This document shows positions 1-9,370 of a stretch of DNA of 39,442 nucleotides, piece by piece. Position 1 is the first letter of the stretch, and every line of letters begins with the position of its first letter. The stretch comes from Chthoniobacteraceae bacterium (GTDB taxonomy: Bacteria > Verrucomicrobiota > Verrucomicrobiia > Chthoniobacterales > Chthoniobacteraceae), in assembly GCA_028293625.1 (NCBI GenBank), contig JAQGOL010000018.1, forward strand, positions 1 through 39,442, read 5' to 3'. The position numbers and the translations under genes are program-made. The notes under the pieces were generated by a model. The model was not told the origin of the DNA, made no database searches, and saw only the letters and a list, made by a program, of their open reading frames with translations.

Positions 1-955
1 GTCAAGCACGGAATGGGGCGGCACCCACCATTCCACCGCGAAAACAACGAATCTCGCGGAGTTGGAAATAGAAATCCGGAAAGCCCCGTCAAATTCCGAG
101 CCCGGCGCGACTTTTCACACAGTCTCGTGCCCGGTTAGGCGCGCGGATGCCTGGCTTTCGCTCATTCGGTCTACTTCATTTTCGTGGTGGCTTCGTGCAA
201 GGCAATCTTGATTATCTTGCGGCCTTGTGGTGCCAAAGCATCGTGGAATCTGTCGTGAACGATTATCACTATGGATAGGCCGGGGTTTATCAATAGCGTG
301 GCACCATCAATATGAGGATATGACAATGTTCCAAAGCCACATCAGGACCGCAATCGAAGCGGAAGCGGAACCAAGGCAGACTATCGCCCCGACGAGTGGA
401 TAGATGTTAATGTACTTATAATCGGAGATTTCGGAATTCCATTGGCTGCTACGGGATTGAGGGGACATGCATCTATTGGCAGCACGTCCAGCGCCATAGG
501 GAACCTCAATGTCATGCCCCGGCGGCTGAAATCCATTACATTTATGAAAGAATGGACTGTTGGTGAGATGGGACGCGAAAAGCGAGCCGTGTTTGCAGCG
601 ATGGCCCAGGTTCAAGGAGGTTACATCGGCCGGCGTCCGAGAACGAAGATGATGATGTCGTGCAAGCTATCGCGATCAATCAATTGATCTTCTCGCGGAG
701 ATCGAGGGCTATTTCTGTATTTCGAATGAAAACGCGTCCGATGCAGTGCCGAAGAGCGGCTATCGATATCGGAACCTCCGCAATGATTACAGCTTGGCCG
801 TCCACCTAAACATATTAAAAATCTGCGTCTCTTGCATGCTATACAGACGGCATTCTCGCAAATAACCGGAGAGTAGGGTCGTAACCCATACAATAAATTT
901 GATTTTACTGCCATCCCTCAGGCAAATGTGACTGGGCAAAGCAGCCGCTAATGGA
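1..955. other. No recognisable gene (left flank)
   Basis: I see no ORF here with a recognisable family, a convincing start or coding-like composition. The short open frames on both strands overlap each other and look like chance. One minus-strand frame (615 to 307) ends in a hydrophobic stretch, but I cannot assign it and its upstream part looks random. A single GTTAGGC heptamer sits at 134-140 without a partner. The stretch may be intergenic or a decayed accessory segment. Confidence 0.5.
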
Positions 956-1195
956 TCAATGCGCCAGGCGCGCACGGCCTGCGGACAAGGTCACGTTTGT
1001 GCGCAGGTGATGAGAGGTTTTAGAAGTGTCAACTCCCCAACCGAGAAAAACGCGGATTATCAACGCTACAAAGCCCATCCAAAGGAGGCACGCTGCCGCA
1101 CCGCTCAGTTTCGGCCACGCTTCGATCAATGACAAAAGATTTTGCATCCGCAGCAAACGCTCGGTGGCGCCATTTAGTTGCAGGAAAACTTTCAT
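956..1195 (-). CDS. Possible small single-span membrane protein
   Basis: This is a 79-codon ATG frame with one clear hydrophobic segment, roughly residues 31-55 (ending ALIIRVFLGWG). A basic, Ser/Thr-rich tail follows. An amphipathic N-terminus (MKVFLQLNGATERLLRMQNLL) precedes the span. I do not recognise the family. There is no Shine-Dalgarno sequence before the ATG, and the gene has no operon partner, so it could be a chance ORF in a poorly coding region. The hydrophobic span and plausible residue mix are the only support. Confidence 0.25.
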   Translation of the reverse strand: MKVFLQLNGATERLLRMQNLLSLIEAWPKLSGAAACLLWMGFVALIIRVFLGWGVDTSKTSHHLRTNVTLSAGRARLAH

Positions 1196-1406
1196 TTGCG
1201 GATTTCACGTGATTCACCGGATATCGAAGGAGGAGGGGAATTTTACTTCTTTACCAGGAGTTTAATCGCTCCGGCGAGCACGCCGGACCATAACGGCGAA
1301 CGAACGAATACGGAACTTCCTTTGCATAATGCCTTGCAGTTCCGGGCGGTGATTGGTCAGTTTGACGTGGTCGTTTTTAAAACGCTACTTTCATAATCTC
1401 ATCCTC

Positions 1407-1769
1407 ATGAATCTCCCATCGTCGGTTGTTAGCATCCATCCCTATTTCAAGGCGCATCCCGGGAAAATGGCGGCAATCAAGGAGTTGTTGTCTGCATTTA
1501 TCGAGAAGACGGCGACCGAGGATGACAATTTTTATTATGAGTTTACGATCAACGGCGATGAGATTTTTTGCCGGGAAGGATACGCGGACGCCAGGAGTGT
1601 TCTCGGACATCTGTCCAATGTGAACGCAGAGCTCGGCGAAATGTTGAAACTATCCGATCTCATTCGGTTGGAGTTTCACGGTCCGGCGGCTGAAATCGAG
1701 AAGCTTAGAGAGCCTCTTTCGGGTCTGAATCCAACCTTTTTTGTAGTTGAACGTGGTGTGGTAAGGTAG
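1407..1769 (+). CDS. Antibiotic biosynthesis monooxygenase (ABM)-like small protein
   Basis: This 120-residue protein has the layout of the dimeric alpha+beta barrel ABM/quinol monooxygenase family. It opens with a strand carrying a PYFKAHPG-type turn (about residues 10-17), followed by the helix KMAAIKELLSAFIEKTATED. Next come FYYEFTINGDEIFCREGYADARSVLGHL and a C-terminal strand-helix unit. Family members oxidise quinols or act as small heme or ligand-binding enzymes, but the substrate cannot be read here. I chose the ATG at 1407 because the preceding in-frame codons from 1353 are not conserved-looking. It ends 31 bp before rhaM on the same strand, so the two are probably co-transcribed. A role in sugar or aromatic metabolism is only inferred from that neighbour. 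Confidence 0.6.
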   Translation: MNLPSSVVSIHPYFKAHPGKMAAIKELLSAFIEKTATEDDNFYYEFTINGDEIFCREGYADARSVLGHLSNVNAELGEMLKLSDLIRLEFHGPAAEIEKLREPLSGLNPTFFVVERGVVR

Positions 1770-1800
1770 GCGGCGCAAGTCGTTCAAAGAAAACGGCATC

Positions 1801-2118
1801 GTGATTCGAAAGTCGTTTGTGATGCAGTTGCACCCAGGGAAACTGGACGAGTATCAGCGCAGACACGATCCAATCTGGCCTGAACTGAAGGCGGCGCTTC
1901 GAGACCATGGAGTCACAAGTTACTCCATTTTCCTCCATGTCGGCACGTATCAACTTTTTGCTTATGCGGAGGTTGAGAGCGAGGAGCGCTGGCAGTTGAT
2001 CGGGCAGACGGCCGTTTGCCGGAGATGGTGGGCATTTATGCGCGATTTGATGGAGACCAACTCTGATAACAGTCCCAGATCGGAACCGCTCCTCGAGGTC
2101 TTCCAACTTCCTATTTAG
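1801..2118 (+). CDS. rhaM: L-rhamnose mutarotase
   Basis: RhaM interconverts the alpha and beta anomers of L-rhamnose so that uptake and the isomerase step are not limited by spontaneous mutarotation; it is cytoplasmic. The 105-residue length matches the family (104 in E. coli). The three catalytic-site residues known from the E. coli enzyme are present at the same numbers: His22 in RRHDPIWPEL, Tyr41 in VTSYSIF, and Trp76 in CRRWWAFM. The family tail SDNSPRSEPLLEVFQLP is also intact. The start is GTG at 1801, matching the family MIRK N-terminus. No other rhamnose genes (rhaA, rhaB, rhaD) are adjacent, so this is an isolated mutarotase. Its last 8 bp overlap the 3' end of the convergent dehydrogenase gene. 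Confidence 0.93.
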   Translation: MIRKSFVMQLHPGKLDEYQRRHDPIWPELKAALRDHGVTSYSIFLHVGTYQLFAYAEVESEERWQLIGQTAVCRRWWAFMRDLMETNSDNSPRSEPLLEVFQLPI

Positions 2119-4684
2119 GGGCCGCAAGAACTTGCAGTTCGTGAATCGACCAGAATAGTCCGTCGACCGCGCCCATTTGAGTAATCCGGATGAATTTTGC
2201 GGGAGCCGGTTCAAATCGGATCTCGGTCCGGGGACCGGTTCCTTTTCCGATCGCGACAGGTTTGCCCCAGGCCAGCCCGTCGGCGGAGAGTTCCACTTTG
2301 TAGCCACGCGGATAATCGCGCGGCGATTTGTTTGTGTCCAAGATGAGGCCGGTGAGTGAGGTTGGCGCGAGAAGTTCGATTTGAAGCCACATACCTGGAG
2401 TTTGGGAGGCGCCAGTCGAGTAGCGCGTCTCTGCGTTGGCGTCGATTGCGAGCGAAACGGCTTCTGTATGATGGCTGGCGCTTAGTTTCAGGGTTTTTTT
2501 GTCGAGGAACTGAGGCGTCGCGGCGCGCAGTTCAGCGGTGGTCCACGGCTGGGTGCGATCCTTCATGGCGACGCGAAGACGGGCGATCTCTGCGGGCGCT
2601 ATGAAGCCGGCATGGTTGCCGAAGCTATTCCGAATGTAACTCAGCACCGAGGCGATCCACTGATCGTCGTTGGTAGCCATCGCTATCATTTGTCCCTCGT
2701 ATTTTTTGCCATCAATGTCGCCGACAAGCCCATGTAATAATACAAAGACGGGGCCTTCACTCGGGCCGCTAATTGTCTTTGATGCGGCGAGGGACGGCGC
2801 AAGCATTGCATTGGGCGCCGCTCCCACCATGGGCAATCCTTTCGCATCGCGTCCATGGCAGGTTGCGCAGAGTGAGTTAAAAATTTCGGCTCCGGCGGTC
2901 ATGAGTTTCTTCTCCTCCGCGGTCAGTTCAACGGTTGCCGGCTGTGAAACCTGCGGGTGAAGAATCTGGGAGGCAAACTCCCGGACCCCGCGCGCTGTAT
3001 TGGCGAGCGCAGCATCAAGAAGCTTTGGAGCGTTCGGCCACTTAAGCAGATTGGCGGTGAGCAATGACTGCGCGGCGACACTCGGGTCGCTGTCGGTGCC
3101 AAGCGCTTCCACGTCAGATACGATTGAGTTGTCGCCTTTTTTAAATAACGATTCGCTGACCCGAATAGCTGCGGCGCGCACCTGCGGGCTTTCATCCTTT
3201 AGCTTCTCCCGTACAAGGGCAGGGGAGGCGCCGTCGAGTCCTTCCAATGTCCAAAGCGCGTGCATTCTGGCCAACGGCTCTTTATTACCGCGCGCCATTG
3301 CTTCCAGCGGTGCGATGACGCTCTTGTCCTGGCGCAGGATAATGAGCTTCTGGGCTGTATCGCGCCACCAGCCATTGGGATGTTCCAGAGTAGCGACGAG
3401 TTGAACCGGGGTTCGGTCAAACAGTTGAGGCTGCGGGCCGGGCCGGGTTGTATCGTGAACCAGGCGCCAGATTCGGCCGTGCCCGGCGACTTTATCAAAG
3501 TTATACTGCTCGACGATTGTACGCAGATAACTCCCGGGACGCACCCAGTTTCCCTCCTGGATAATACCGCGATACATGTCGACGATATAAAGGGTTCCAT
3601 CCGGCGCGGTAATCAAGTTGGTTGGGCGAAAACATGGATCGCTCGAGCGCAGGAATTCCGATTTTTCGTTCTGATAAGGATTGGAAAGGGTCGTAACGGC
3701 CTCCTTTACTTCGACCTTGGCACGGCGCACCAGGCGGCCTACCGGCTCGCCGAAGAACAAGTTGCCGCGCAGCTCCGCGGGGAGCCGGTCGCCGCGATAG
3801 ATTTCCTGTCCGGCTGTGGAAGTATAATGATTAAGGGTCTTATCCTCGGGCCGGAAACGGCCATTGCCGCCTTGTACATCGGCCATGCCTACCAGCGGCC
3901 AGACGGCTTCGAACCCATCTTCGAGTTCGCCTTTGGCACGAAGATCGCCATAGACAATGGGCACCTGAAAATTAAGTGCGCCGCGTTCGCCTCCGGCATT
4001 GGTAAACCACGGTTTGCCGTTGTCATCCTGGGCCAGTCCCCATTGCCCGCCATTGTTCCCGGTTGGCTCCTTGATTGGGCCTTTCGGGGTCCATCTCAGC
4101 CGATACGAATTGTAGGTTGTATAGATCCAGTTATCGGCGCACCAAAGAAGTCCGCTGGGTTGATGTTCAAGGTTGCCTCCGCGTGGACCGCCCGCAAACC
4201 AAAGGTCCTTTTTGTCCGCGACGCCATCCCCATCGGTATCGGAATAAAGAAAGATATCGCTGCTGTTAGTCTCACCGACAAGGAGTTGCCCTTTATCGAG
4301 GGGCAGAATCATCCGTGGCAAAAGGAGTTTGTCGATGAAGACGGTGTGCTTATCAAACACGCCGTCGCGCTTGGTGGAAACATGCATCGAGACACGGCTG
4401 GTCGGGAGCAGCTCGTCGGTTCCCTCAATGTCCTGCATGTAACTGCGCATCTCGGCCACGAACATCGCGCCATTGCCATCGAAGGCGGCGACCACCGGTT
4501 CCTTGATCTCCGGCTCGCTGAGCACAAGCTGGAGGTGGTAGCCGGGCGGCAGCTGCATTCTCTCCAGACTCTGCTGCGGGCTGAGCCCTTTTACGGGGGG
4601 CATCGATGGCAGCGCGGCAGGTTCGCCATGGAGCTGCGCATAGAGAGCAAGAAAAACGGGTGCCAGGAAAAGAGTGGGCTTCAT
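2111..4684 (-). CDS. Secreted beta-propeller dehydrogenase with HEAT-like repeats, cytochrome c and discoidin-like domains
   Basis: This is an 857-residue exported protein of the planctomycete/verrucomicrobial membrane-bound dehydrogenase type. It has a signal peptide (MKPTLFLAPVFLALYAQLHG), then a PQQ/sorbosone-dehydrogenase-like propeller over roughly residues 35-410 (DGNGAMFVAEMRSYMQDIEG, DTDGDGVADKK, APDGTLYIVDMYRG). Alpha-helical HEAT-like repeats follow (about 430-590). A class I cytochrome c has CATCHG at Cys606-His610 and a candidate axial Met near 666. A discoidin (F5/8 type C)-like C-terminus covers about 720-857. It probably oxidises a sugar or polyol outside the cytoplasm and passes electrons to its own heme; the substrate is unknown. 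The ATG at 4684 is preferred over the TTG three codons upstream because it opens the signal peptide. The gene is divergent from dctA (149 bp apart) and convergent with rhaM. Confidence 0.8.
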   Translation of the reverse strand: MKPTLFLAPVFLALYAQLHGEPAALPSMPPVKGLSPQQSLERMQLPPGYHLQLVLSEPEIKEPVVAAFDGNGAMFVAEMRSYMQDIEGTDELLPTSRVSMHVSTKRDGVFDKHTVFIDKLLLPRMILPLDKGQLLVGETNSSDIFLYSDTDGDGVADKKDLWFAGGPRGGNLEHQPSGLLWCADNWIYTTYNSYRLRWTPKGPIKEPTGNNGGQWGLAQDDNGKPWFTNAGGERGALNFQVPIVYGDLRAKGELEDGFEAVWPLVGMADVQGGNGRFRPEDKTLNHYTSTAGQEIYRGDRLPAELRGNLFFGEPVGRLVRRAKVEVKEAVTTLSNPYQNEKSEFLRSSDPCFRPTNLITAPDGTLYIVDMYRGIIQEGNWVRPGSYLRTIVEQYNFDKVAGHGRIWRLVHDTTRPGPQPQLFDRTPVQLVATLEHPNGWWRDTAQKLIILRQDKSVIAPLEAMARGNKEPLARMHALWTLEGLDGASPALVREKLKDESPQVRAAAIRVSESLFKKGDNSIVSDVEALGTDSDPSVAAQSLLTANLLKWPNAPKLLDAALANTARGVREFASQILHPQVSQPATVELTAEEKKLMTAGAEIFNSLCATCHGRDAKGLPMVGAAPNAMLAPSLAASKTISGPSEGPVFVLLHGLVGDIDGKKYEGQMIAMATNDDQWIASVLSYIRNSFGNHAGFIAPAEIARLRVAMKDRTQPWTTAELRAATPQFLDKKTLKLSASHHTEAVSLAIDANAETRYSTGASQTPGMWLQIELLAPTSLTGLILDTNKSPRDYPRGYKVELSADGLAWGKPVAIGKGTGPRTEIRFEPAPAKFIRITQMGAVDGLFWSIHELQVLAAPK

Positions 4685-4833
4685 GAGATGCAAAGACGAA
4701 TGATTCCGCGAGGATGCGGAAACTTAGGGGGTCAGGAAGCTTAACCGTAAAACGGGGTAAATTTGAAAGCAAAAGAGGGGGGCGTTTTTTCCTTTCTTGC
4801 TGGAGGCCCCGTTTCGAAGTGAAGCTTCGGTGA

Positions 4834-6147
4834 ATGAACGCCGTCGATTCCCCCAGTAAACCGTGGTACCGGATTCTTTACGTCCAGGTGCTTCTTGCCG
4901 TGGGAGTTGGGATTTTGATCGGGCATTTCTGGCCGGATACAGGCAAGGCATTAAAGCCGCTCGGCGACGGGTTCATCAAACTGATCAAGATGATCATAGC
5001 GCCGATCATTTTCTGTACGGTTGTACACGGGATCGCTTCGATGTCGGACATGAAAAAGCTCGGCCGCGTTGGCGCCAAGACGCTTTTTTACTTTGAGATA
5101 GTCTCAACGTTTGCGCTTATCCTGGGGCTGGTTGTCGTCAATATACTTAAGCCGGGCGCCGGGTTCAATATCGATGCCACTTCGTTGGATTCGAAGGTGG
5201 GAACGGCCTTTGCCGCGCAAGCCCATTCGCTGAGCACCGTCGATTTTTTGTTGAATATTATTCCCACGACTTTTTTTGACGCGTTCGCAAAAGGCGATCT
5301 TCTCCAGGTTCTCCTCGTTTCCATCCTTACGGCGTTTGCGCTCAACTCGCTTGGAGAACGCGGGAAGCCGATCCTGCATGGGATCGAACTGATTGCGCAG
5401 CTCTTTTTTGGTATCATGAGCCGGGTGGTAAAGGCCGCTCCAATCGGTGCCTTGGGAGCCATGGCATTTACAGTCGGCAGCTACGGCATTGGGTCGCTCA
5501 ACCGGCTCCTTGCACTCATGGGCGGTTTTTATTTAACCGCGGCGCTGTTTGTATTCATCGTTCTTGGAATCATAGCCCATGCTGCCGGGTTTTCCGTGGT
5601 CCGGTTCCTGATCTATATCAAGGAAGAGATCTTTCTGGTGCTCGGAACCAGCTCGAGCGAGACCGCGTTGCCGGGAATGATTGTGAAAATGCAACGCCTT
5701 GGATGCAACCCAGGCACGGTGGGATTGGTGATTCCAACCGGTTACAGTTTTAACCTCGACGGCACTAATATCTACATGTCGATGGCCGCCGTTTTTCTGG
5801 CCCAGGCGACCAATACGCCGCTTGATCTGGGCCAGCAGATCTCATTGTTGTTTGTTGCGATGCTCTCTTCCAAAGGCGCCAGTGGAGTGACAGGCGCGGG
5901 ATTTATAGCGTTGGCGGCGACGCTCGCTGTTGTGCCACGCATTCCAATTGAGAGCCTGGCGTTGCTCGTGGGAATTGATCGGTTTATGAGCGAATGCCGT
6001 GCGATTACAAACCTGATTGGGAACGGAGTCGCCACCGTGGTGATCAGCCGGTGGGAGAATGAAGTGACTGCTGAGCAGATCAATGAAGCGATGCGAGTCC
6101 AGGGGAGCGCGACCGACCTGCAAGCGATTGCCCCGGCAGCCAAATGA
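4834..6147 (+). CDS. dctA: Dicarboxylate/amino acid:cation symporter (DAACS/SDF family)
   Basis: This inner-membrane symporter takes up C4-dicarboxylates (succinate, fumarate, malate) or acidic amino acids with H+ or Na+. At 437 residues it is close to E. coli DctA (428). The SDF family signatures are intact: the serine-rich HP1 tip TSSSE at 272-276, the TM7 motif [17 protein letters not shown] with NLDGT at 307-311, the HP2 sequence [13 protein letters not shown], and the TM8 signature [20 protein letters not shown]. There are eight hydrophobic spans, with no frameshift or truncation. Sequence is closer in style to DctA than to GltP, but the substrate is inferred. A GGAGG lies about 30 bases upstream, too far for a normal ribosome site. 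It stands alone, divergent from the heme dehydrogenase. Confidence 0.9.
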   Translation: MNAVDSPSKPWYRILYVQVLLAVGVGILIGHFWPDTGKALKPLGDGFIKLIKMIIAPIIFCTVVHGIASMSDMKKLGRVGAKTLFYFEIVSTFALILGLVVVNILKPGAGFNIDATSLDSKVGTAFAAQAHSLSTVDFLLNIIPTTFFDAFAKGDLLQVLLVSILTAFALNSLGERGKPILHGIELIAQLFFGIMSRVVKAAPIGALGAMAFTVGSYGIGSLNRLLALMGGFYLTAALFVFIVLGIIAHAAGFSVVRFLIYIKEEIFLVLGTSSSETALPGMIVKMQRLGCNPGTVGLVIPTGYSFNLDGTNIYMSMAAVFLAQATNTPLDLGQQISLLFVAMLSSKGASGVTGAGFIALAATLAVVPRIPIESLALLVGIDRFMSECRAITNLIGNGVATVVISRWENEVTAEQINEAMRVQGSATDLQAIAPAAK

Positions 6148-6171
6148 AAACGCGCGGTTTGTGATTCAGCT

Positions 6172-7482
6172 TTGACACAGAAGCAGCACTGGGCGCTAAC
6201 TTGCGCCGTTTTGCAAAGCACATCTTCCCCCAGCTGTGGCATCGCTTCCCTGCGACGCCTGACTTTCGGCATCACATTTGCAGCGCTCACACTTGGGCCG
6301 CTTGTACATGCCCAGGAATGGACCCGATTCCGCGGTCCAAACGGTTCGGGACTCGGGAAAGCGCCTAATCTGCCAGCGGAGTTTTCGGAAAAGGATTACA
6401 ATTGGAAGATCGAGCTGGCAGGCGCCGGCCATTCCTCGCCGGTTATCTGGGGCGACCGCATTTTTGTAACCGCAACCCCAAAGGGAACCGCCAAGCGCAT
6501 CATAGCCTGTCTAAATGCCGCGGATGGCAAAGTGCTCTGGCAAAAAGAGTTCGATACTTCCGCCTATCATCTTCACGCCGATAACAACTATTCAGCCGGT
6601 TCGGCGGCTGTTGATGCGGAGCGAGTCTACCTGCATTGGGCGGCGCCGGAAGGTTCCGGCCTTGTGGCGATGGATCAGAAGGACGGACATGAAATTTGGA
6701 AAAAGGAACTCGGGCCCTACGTTTCGCAGCATGGACCAGGGAGTTCGCCGATCGTGTGGGAAGAGATGGTTATTGTGAGTTTTGACCAGGATGAACCGAC
6801 TAGCTTCCTTCTGGCCGTGGATGCCAGGACGGGCGCGCAGCGTTGGAAACTGGAGCGTCCCGGCACGAGTCATTCCGCATCGACTCCATGTATTTACTCT
6901 CCAAAAACGGGAAGCGCACAGGCGATTCTAACCAGCCGCACCAATGGGATGACCGCGGTCGATGTCAACAAAGGAACGATTGCGTGGGAACTGCCGGGAT
7001 TGATGACCAAACGTTGCGTCGCTTCGCCTTTTGTAACTCCCGCCGGTATCGTCATTGGCCAGTGCGGCGAGGGGCGCAGCGAGAGTTTTGTTTACGCGGT
7101 CCAGCCCGGCGCTGATGGAAAATCGGCGCAGAAACTATATGAAGTAGTCCGCTCCGGCGGCTATGTGCCGACGCCGATTGCAGTCAATGACCTGCTCTTT
7201 CTGTGGAAAGAAGATGGCTTGGTTACATGCCTGCGTGAGGCAACGAAGGAACAGCTCTGGAGCGAGCGAGTAAGCGGCCCCTATTACGGATCGCCGGTAA
7301 GCGTCAATGGACGCCTCTATAATATGACGGTGCGAGGCGACCTCGTCGTTCTCGCCGCGGGTGAGAAGTTTCAGCAGATTGCACGCATCCCCCTGGGGGA
7401 GGGAACAGAAGCGACTCCGGCCGTCAGTGGCGGACGGATGTACCTGCGAACGGCGAGCCATCTGATTTCCGTGGGAAAATAG
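6172..7482 (+). CDS. Secreted PQQ-like (BamB-type) beta-propeller protein
   Basis: This is a 436-codon frame encoding an exported propeller with WD-like PQQ repeats. It begins with the verrucomicrobial/planctomycete signature EWTRFRGPNGSG straight after the signal peptide. Repeat motifs are spread over the rest: ADGKVLWQKEF, KDGHEIWKKEL, RTGAQRWKLE, NKGTIAWELPG and TKEQLWSERV. These proteins are annotated as outer-membrane assembly factor BamB family or quinoprotein-like; catalytic function is not demonstrated. No ATG is available at the N-terminus. The start is TTG at 6172 or, giving a more usual signal peptide length, TTG at 6211; the hydrophobic core is LTFGITFAALTLGPLVHA. It follows dctA by 24 bp on the same strand and lies about 95 bp before the esterase gene. 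Confidence 0.75.
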   Translation: MTQKQHWALTCAVLQSTSSPSCGIASLRRLTFGITFAALTLGPLVHAQEWTRFRGPNGSGLGKAPNLPAEFSEKDYNWKIELAGAGHSSPVIWGDRIFVTATPKGTAKRIIACLNAADGKVLWQKEFDTSAYHLHADNNYSAGSAAVDAERVYLHWAAPEGSGLVAMDQKDGHEIWKKELGPYVSQHGPGSSPIVWEEMVIVSFDQDEPTSFLLAVDARTGAQRWKLERPGTSHSASTPCIYSPKTGSAQAILTSRTNGMTAVDVNKGTIAWELPGLMTKRCVASPFVTPAGIVIGQCGEGRSESFVYAVQPGADGKSAQKLYEVVRSGGYVPTPIAVNDLLFLWKEDGLVTCLREATKEQLWSERVSGPYYGSPVSVNGRLYNMTVRGDLVVLAAGEKFQQIARIPLGEGTEATPAVSGGRMYLRTASHLISVGK

Positions 7483-7576
7483 TCCAGCGCGGCGGGCGTC
7501 TTTGAACGCCTTAAAAAGAACTAAGAGGCGGTGCGCTTCCGGGGTATTCAACCGTTCATTGCCTCCTTTGTTTTCC

Positions 7577-9322
7577 ATGAAATCTCTTTCCGTCTCCGCG
7601 CTCGCTGCGCTTTCAATTAGTTCAATGCAGGCTGCCGATGATTACCAGCCAGGTCCCGATTCCAATCCGCGCGAGGGAGTGCCAAAAGGCGAGGTAACCA
7701 AGTACAGTTTTGAAGGTAGCAAGATTTTCCCGGGCACGACCCGCGATTTCTGGGTTTATGTGCCGAGCCAGTATGATCCCGAAATGCCGGCGTGCGTGTT
7801 TGTCAATCAGGACGGGATTCAAAACAACGCGCCTGTGGTATTTGATAACCTGATCGCATCATGCGAGATGCCGATCACCATTGGGGTGTTTGTCACGCCG
7901 GGCCGTGTAAAGGCGCCAAACAACGAGGCGCTCGATCGCTTTAACCGCAGTTATGAATACGACGGACTCGGCGACGCTTACGCCCGGTTCATCCTCGATG
8001 AGCTGCTTCCCGAGGTGCAAAAGAAAACAACCTCGGACGGGCGGCCTATCCGGCTTTCGTCCAAAGGCAACGACCGCGCGGTAGCCGGTTCGAGCAGTGG
8101 CGCCATCGCTGCATTTACTGCCGCGTGGGAGCAACCTTCTTCATTTAGCCGCGTTTATTCTTCAATCGGGACTTATGTCGGTTTACGTGGCGGCAATGTA
8201 TATCCGACTTTGATTCGGAAGTTTGAGCCGAAACCGATCCGGATTTTTTTACAGGACGGATCCGCCGATCAAAATATCTATGGAGGCGATTGGTGGATGG
8301 CCAACCAGGAGATGGAACGCGCCTTAACATTTGCCGGATATGAGGTAAACCATGTTTGGGGCGACGGCGGCCACAATGGGAAGCAGTCAGCTGCGATATT
8401 TCCCGATGCAATGCGCTGGCTCTGGAAGGGATGGCCCGCACCGGTCAAAACCGGAACCGGATCGGCGCCTCTGAAAGAAATCCTGATCCCGGGTGAGGAA
8501 TGGCAGCTTGTAGGCGAAGGTTATAAAGCGGCGGAGGGGATGGCGGCCAATGCCCAGGGAGAAATGTTTTTTACCGATGTTCCCGAAAGTAAAATTTACA
8601 GGGTTGATGCCGATGGAAGGCCGGCCGTCTTTGTGTCGGATTCGAAACGAGGTCTCGGCCAGGCGTTCGGTCCCAACGGCGCGCTTTATTCAGTGGCGGG
8701 TGGCGATGAGAAGGTGGTGAGTTACGCCGAGGGAAAAAATACGGCGGCTGACCTCGCGGGCGGCTTCCGCGGCAACGATCTGGTGGTCCTTAACAATGGA
8801 AATCTCTATGTAACCGAGCCAGGTTGGGAAGGTTCCAAGCCAAGCAATATATGGCTGATCCGTCCTAATGGAGAGGAGCGCGTGGTCGATACCGGACTGA
8901 ATTTTTCAAACGGGGTAGTAGTTAGTCCGGATCAGACTCTTCTTTATGTCGACGATTCAAGGAGTCACTGGGTTTATAGTTATCAGATTCAGCCGGATGG
9001 ATCGCTGGCTCATAAGCAGCGCTATTATCATCTTCACAGTCCGGATACGGCTGACGATAGCGGCGCCGACGGAATGGAAGTCGATCGCGACGGCCGCCTC
9101 TACGTCGCCACCCGTCTTGGGATTCAGGTCTGCGATCAGGCCGGCCGCGTGAACTGCATCATTCCTACTCCTAACGGGAAAGTGGCCAGTCTGAGCTTTG
9201 GCGGTTGCGACTTCGACACACTGTTTGCCACATGCGGAGACAAGGTTTTTAAGCGCAAGCTGAAGGTCAAAGGTGCTTTAAGCTTTCTTCCACCAATCAA
9301 GCCGGCCGCGCCGCGCCTTTAG
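7577..9322 (+). CDS. Exported esterase fused to SMP-30/gluconolactonase
   Basis: This 581-residue protein has two catalytic modules. After a signal peptide (MKSLSVSALAALSISSMQA), residues about 35-310 form an alpha/beta-hydrolase of the enterochelin-esterase/esterase D type. It has the nucleophile elbow GSSSG at 171-175 (Ser173), an acid candidate in FLQDGSADQN and the histidine in GDGGHNGKQS. Residues about 320-575 form an SMP-30/gluconolactonase six-bladed propeller (AEGMAANAQGEMFFTDVPESKIYRVD, FSNGVVVSPDQTLLYVDDS, GADGMEVDRDGRLYVAT). The pair could release sugar esters or lactones outside the cytoplasm and open the lactone ring. An in-frame TTG at 7502 exists, but the ATG at 7577 begins the signal peptide. 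A CCTCC stretch lies at 7562-7566 where a ribosome site would be expected. The stop codon merges with the downstream terminator hairpin. Confidence 0.85.
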   Translation: MKSLSVSALAALSISSMQAADDYQPGPDSNPREGVPKGEVTKYSFEGSKIFPGTTRDFWVYVPSQYDPEMPACVFVNQDGIQNNAPVVFDNLIASCEMPITIGVFVTPGRVKAPNNEALDRFNRSYEYDGLGDAYARFILDELLPEVQKKTTSDGRPIRLSSKGNDRAVAGSSSGAIAAFTAAWEQPSSFSRVYSSIGTYVGLRGGNVYPTLIRKFEPKPIRIFLQDGSADQNIYGGDWWMANQEMERALTFAGYEVNHVWGDGGHNGKQSAAIFPDAMRWLWKGWPAPVKTGTGSAPLKEILIPGEEWQLVGEGYKAAEGMAANAQGEMFFTDVPESKIYRVDADGRPAVFVSDSKRGLGQAFGPNGALYSVAGGDEKVVSYAEGKNTAADLAGGFRGNDLVVLNNGNLYVTEPGWEGSKPSNIWLIRPNGEERVVDTGLNFSNGVVVSPDQTLLYVDDSRSHWVYSYQIQPDGSLAHKQRYYHLHSPDTADDSGADGMEVDRDGRLYVATRLGIQVCDQAGRVNCIIPTPNGKVASLSFGGCDFDTLFATCGDKVFKRKLKVKGALSFLPPIKPAAPRL

Positions 9323-9351
9323 GTTTATCCGCCGATCAAAGCGGATAAACC
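9322..9351. terminator. Bidirectional hairpin between convergent genes
   Basis: A perfect 11-bp stem (GGTTTATCCGC at 9322-9332 with its complement at 9341-9351) encloses an 8-base loop. It starts on the last base of the esterase stop codon and lies 20 bp before the end of the convergent glutathione peroxidase operon. No long U-tract follows on either strand, so it may stall or protect transcripts rather than act as a classic intrinsic terminator. Confidence 0.7.
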
Positions 9352-9370
9352 TTGGCTTTGCGGTTCGCTC

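Noticed and set aside
134-140. GTTAGGC, identical to a classic integron attC core heptamer
   Set aside because: No RYYYAAC partner lies within about 130 bp on the expected side, and the integrase is 39 kb away. A single heptamer is expected by chance.
3260-4744. 494-codon plus-strand ORF opposite the heme dehydrogenase
   Set aside because: It is a shadow of a well-supported minus-strand gene in GC-rich coding DNA and shows no protein family motif.
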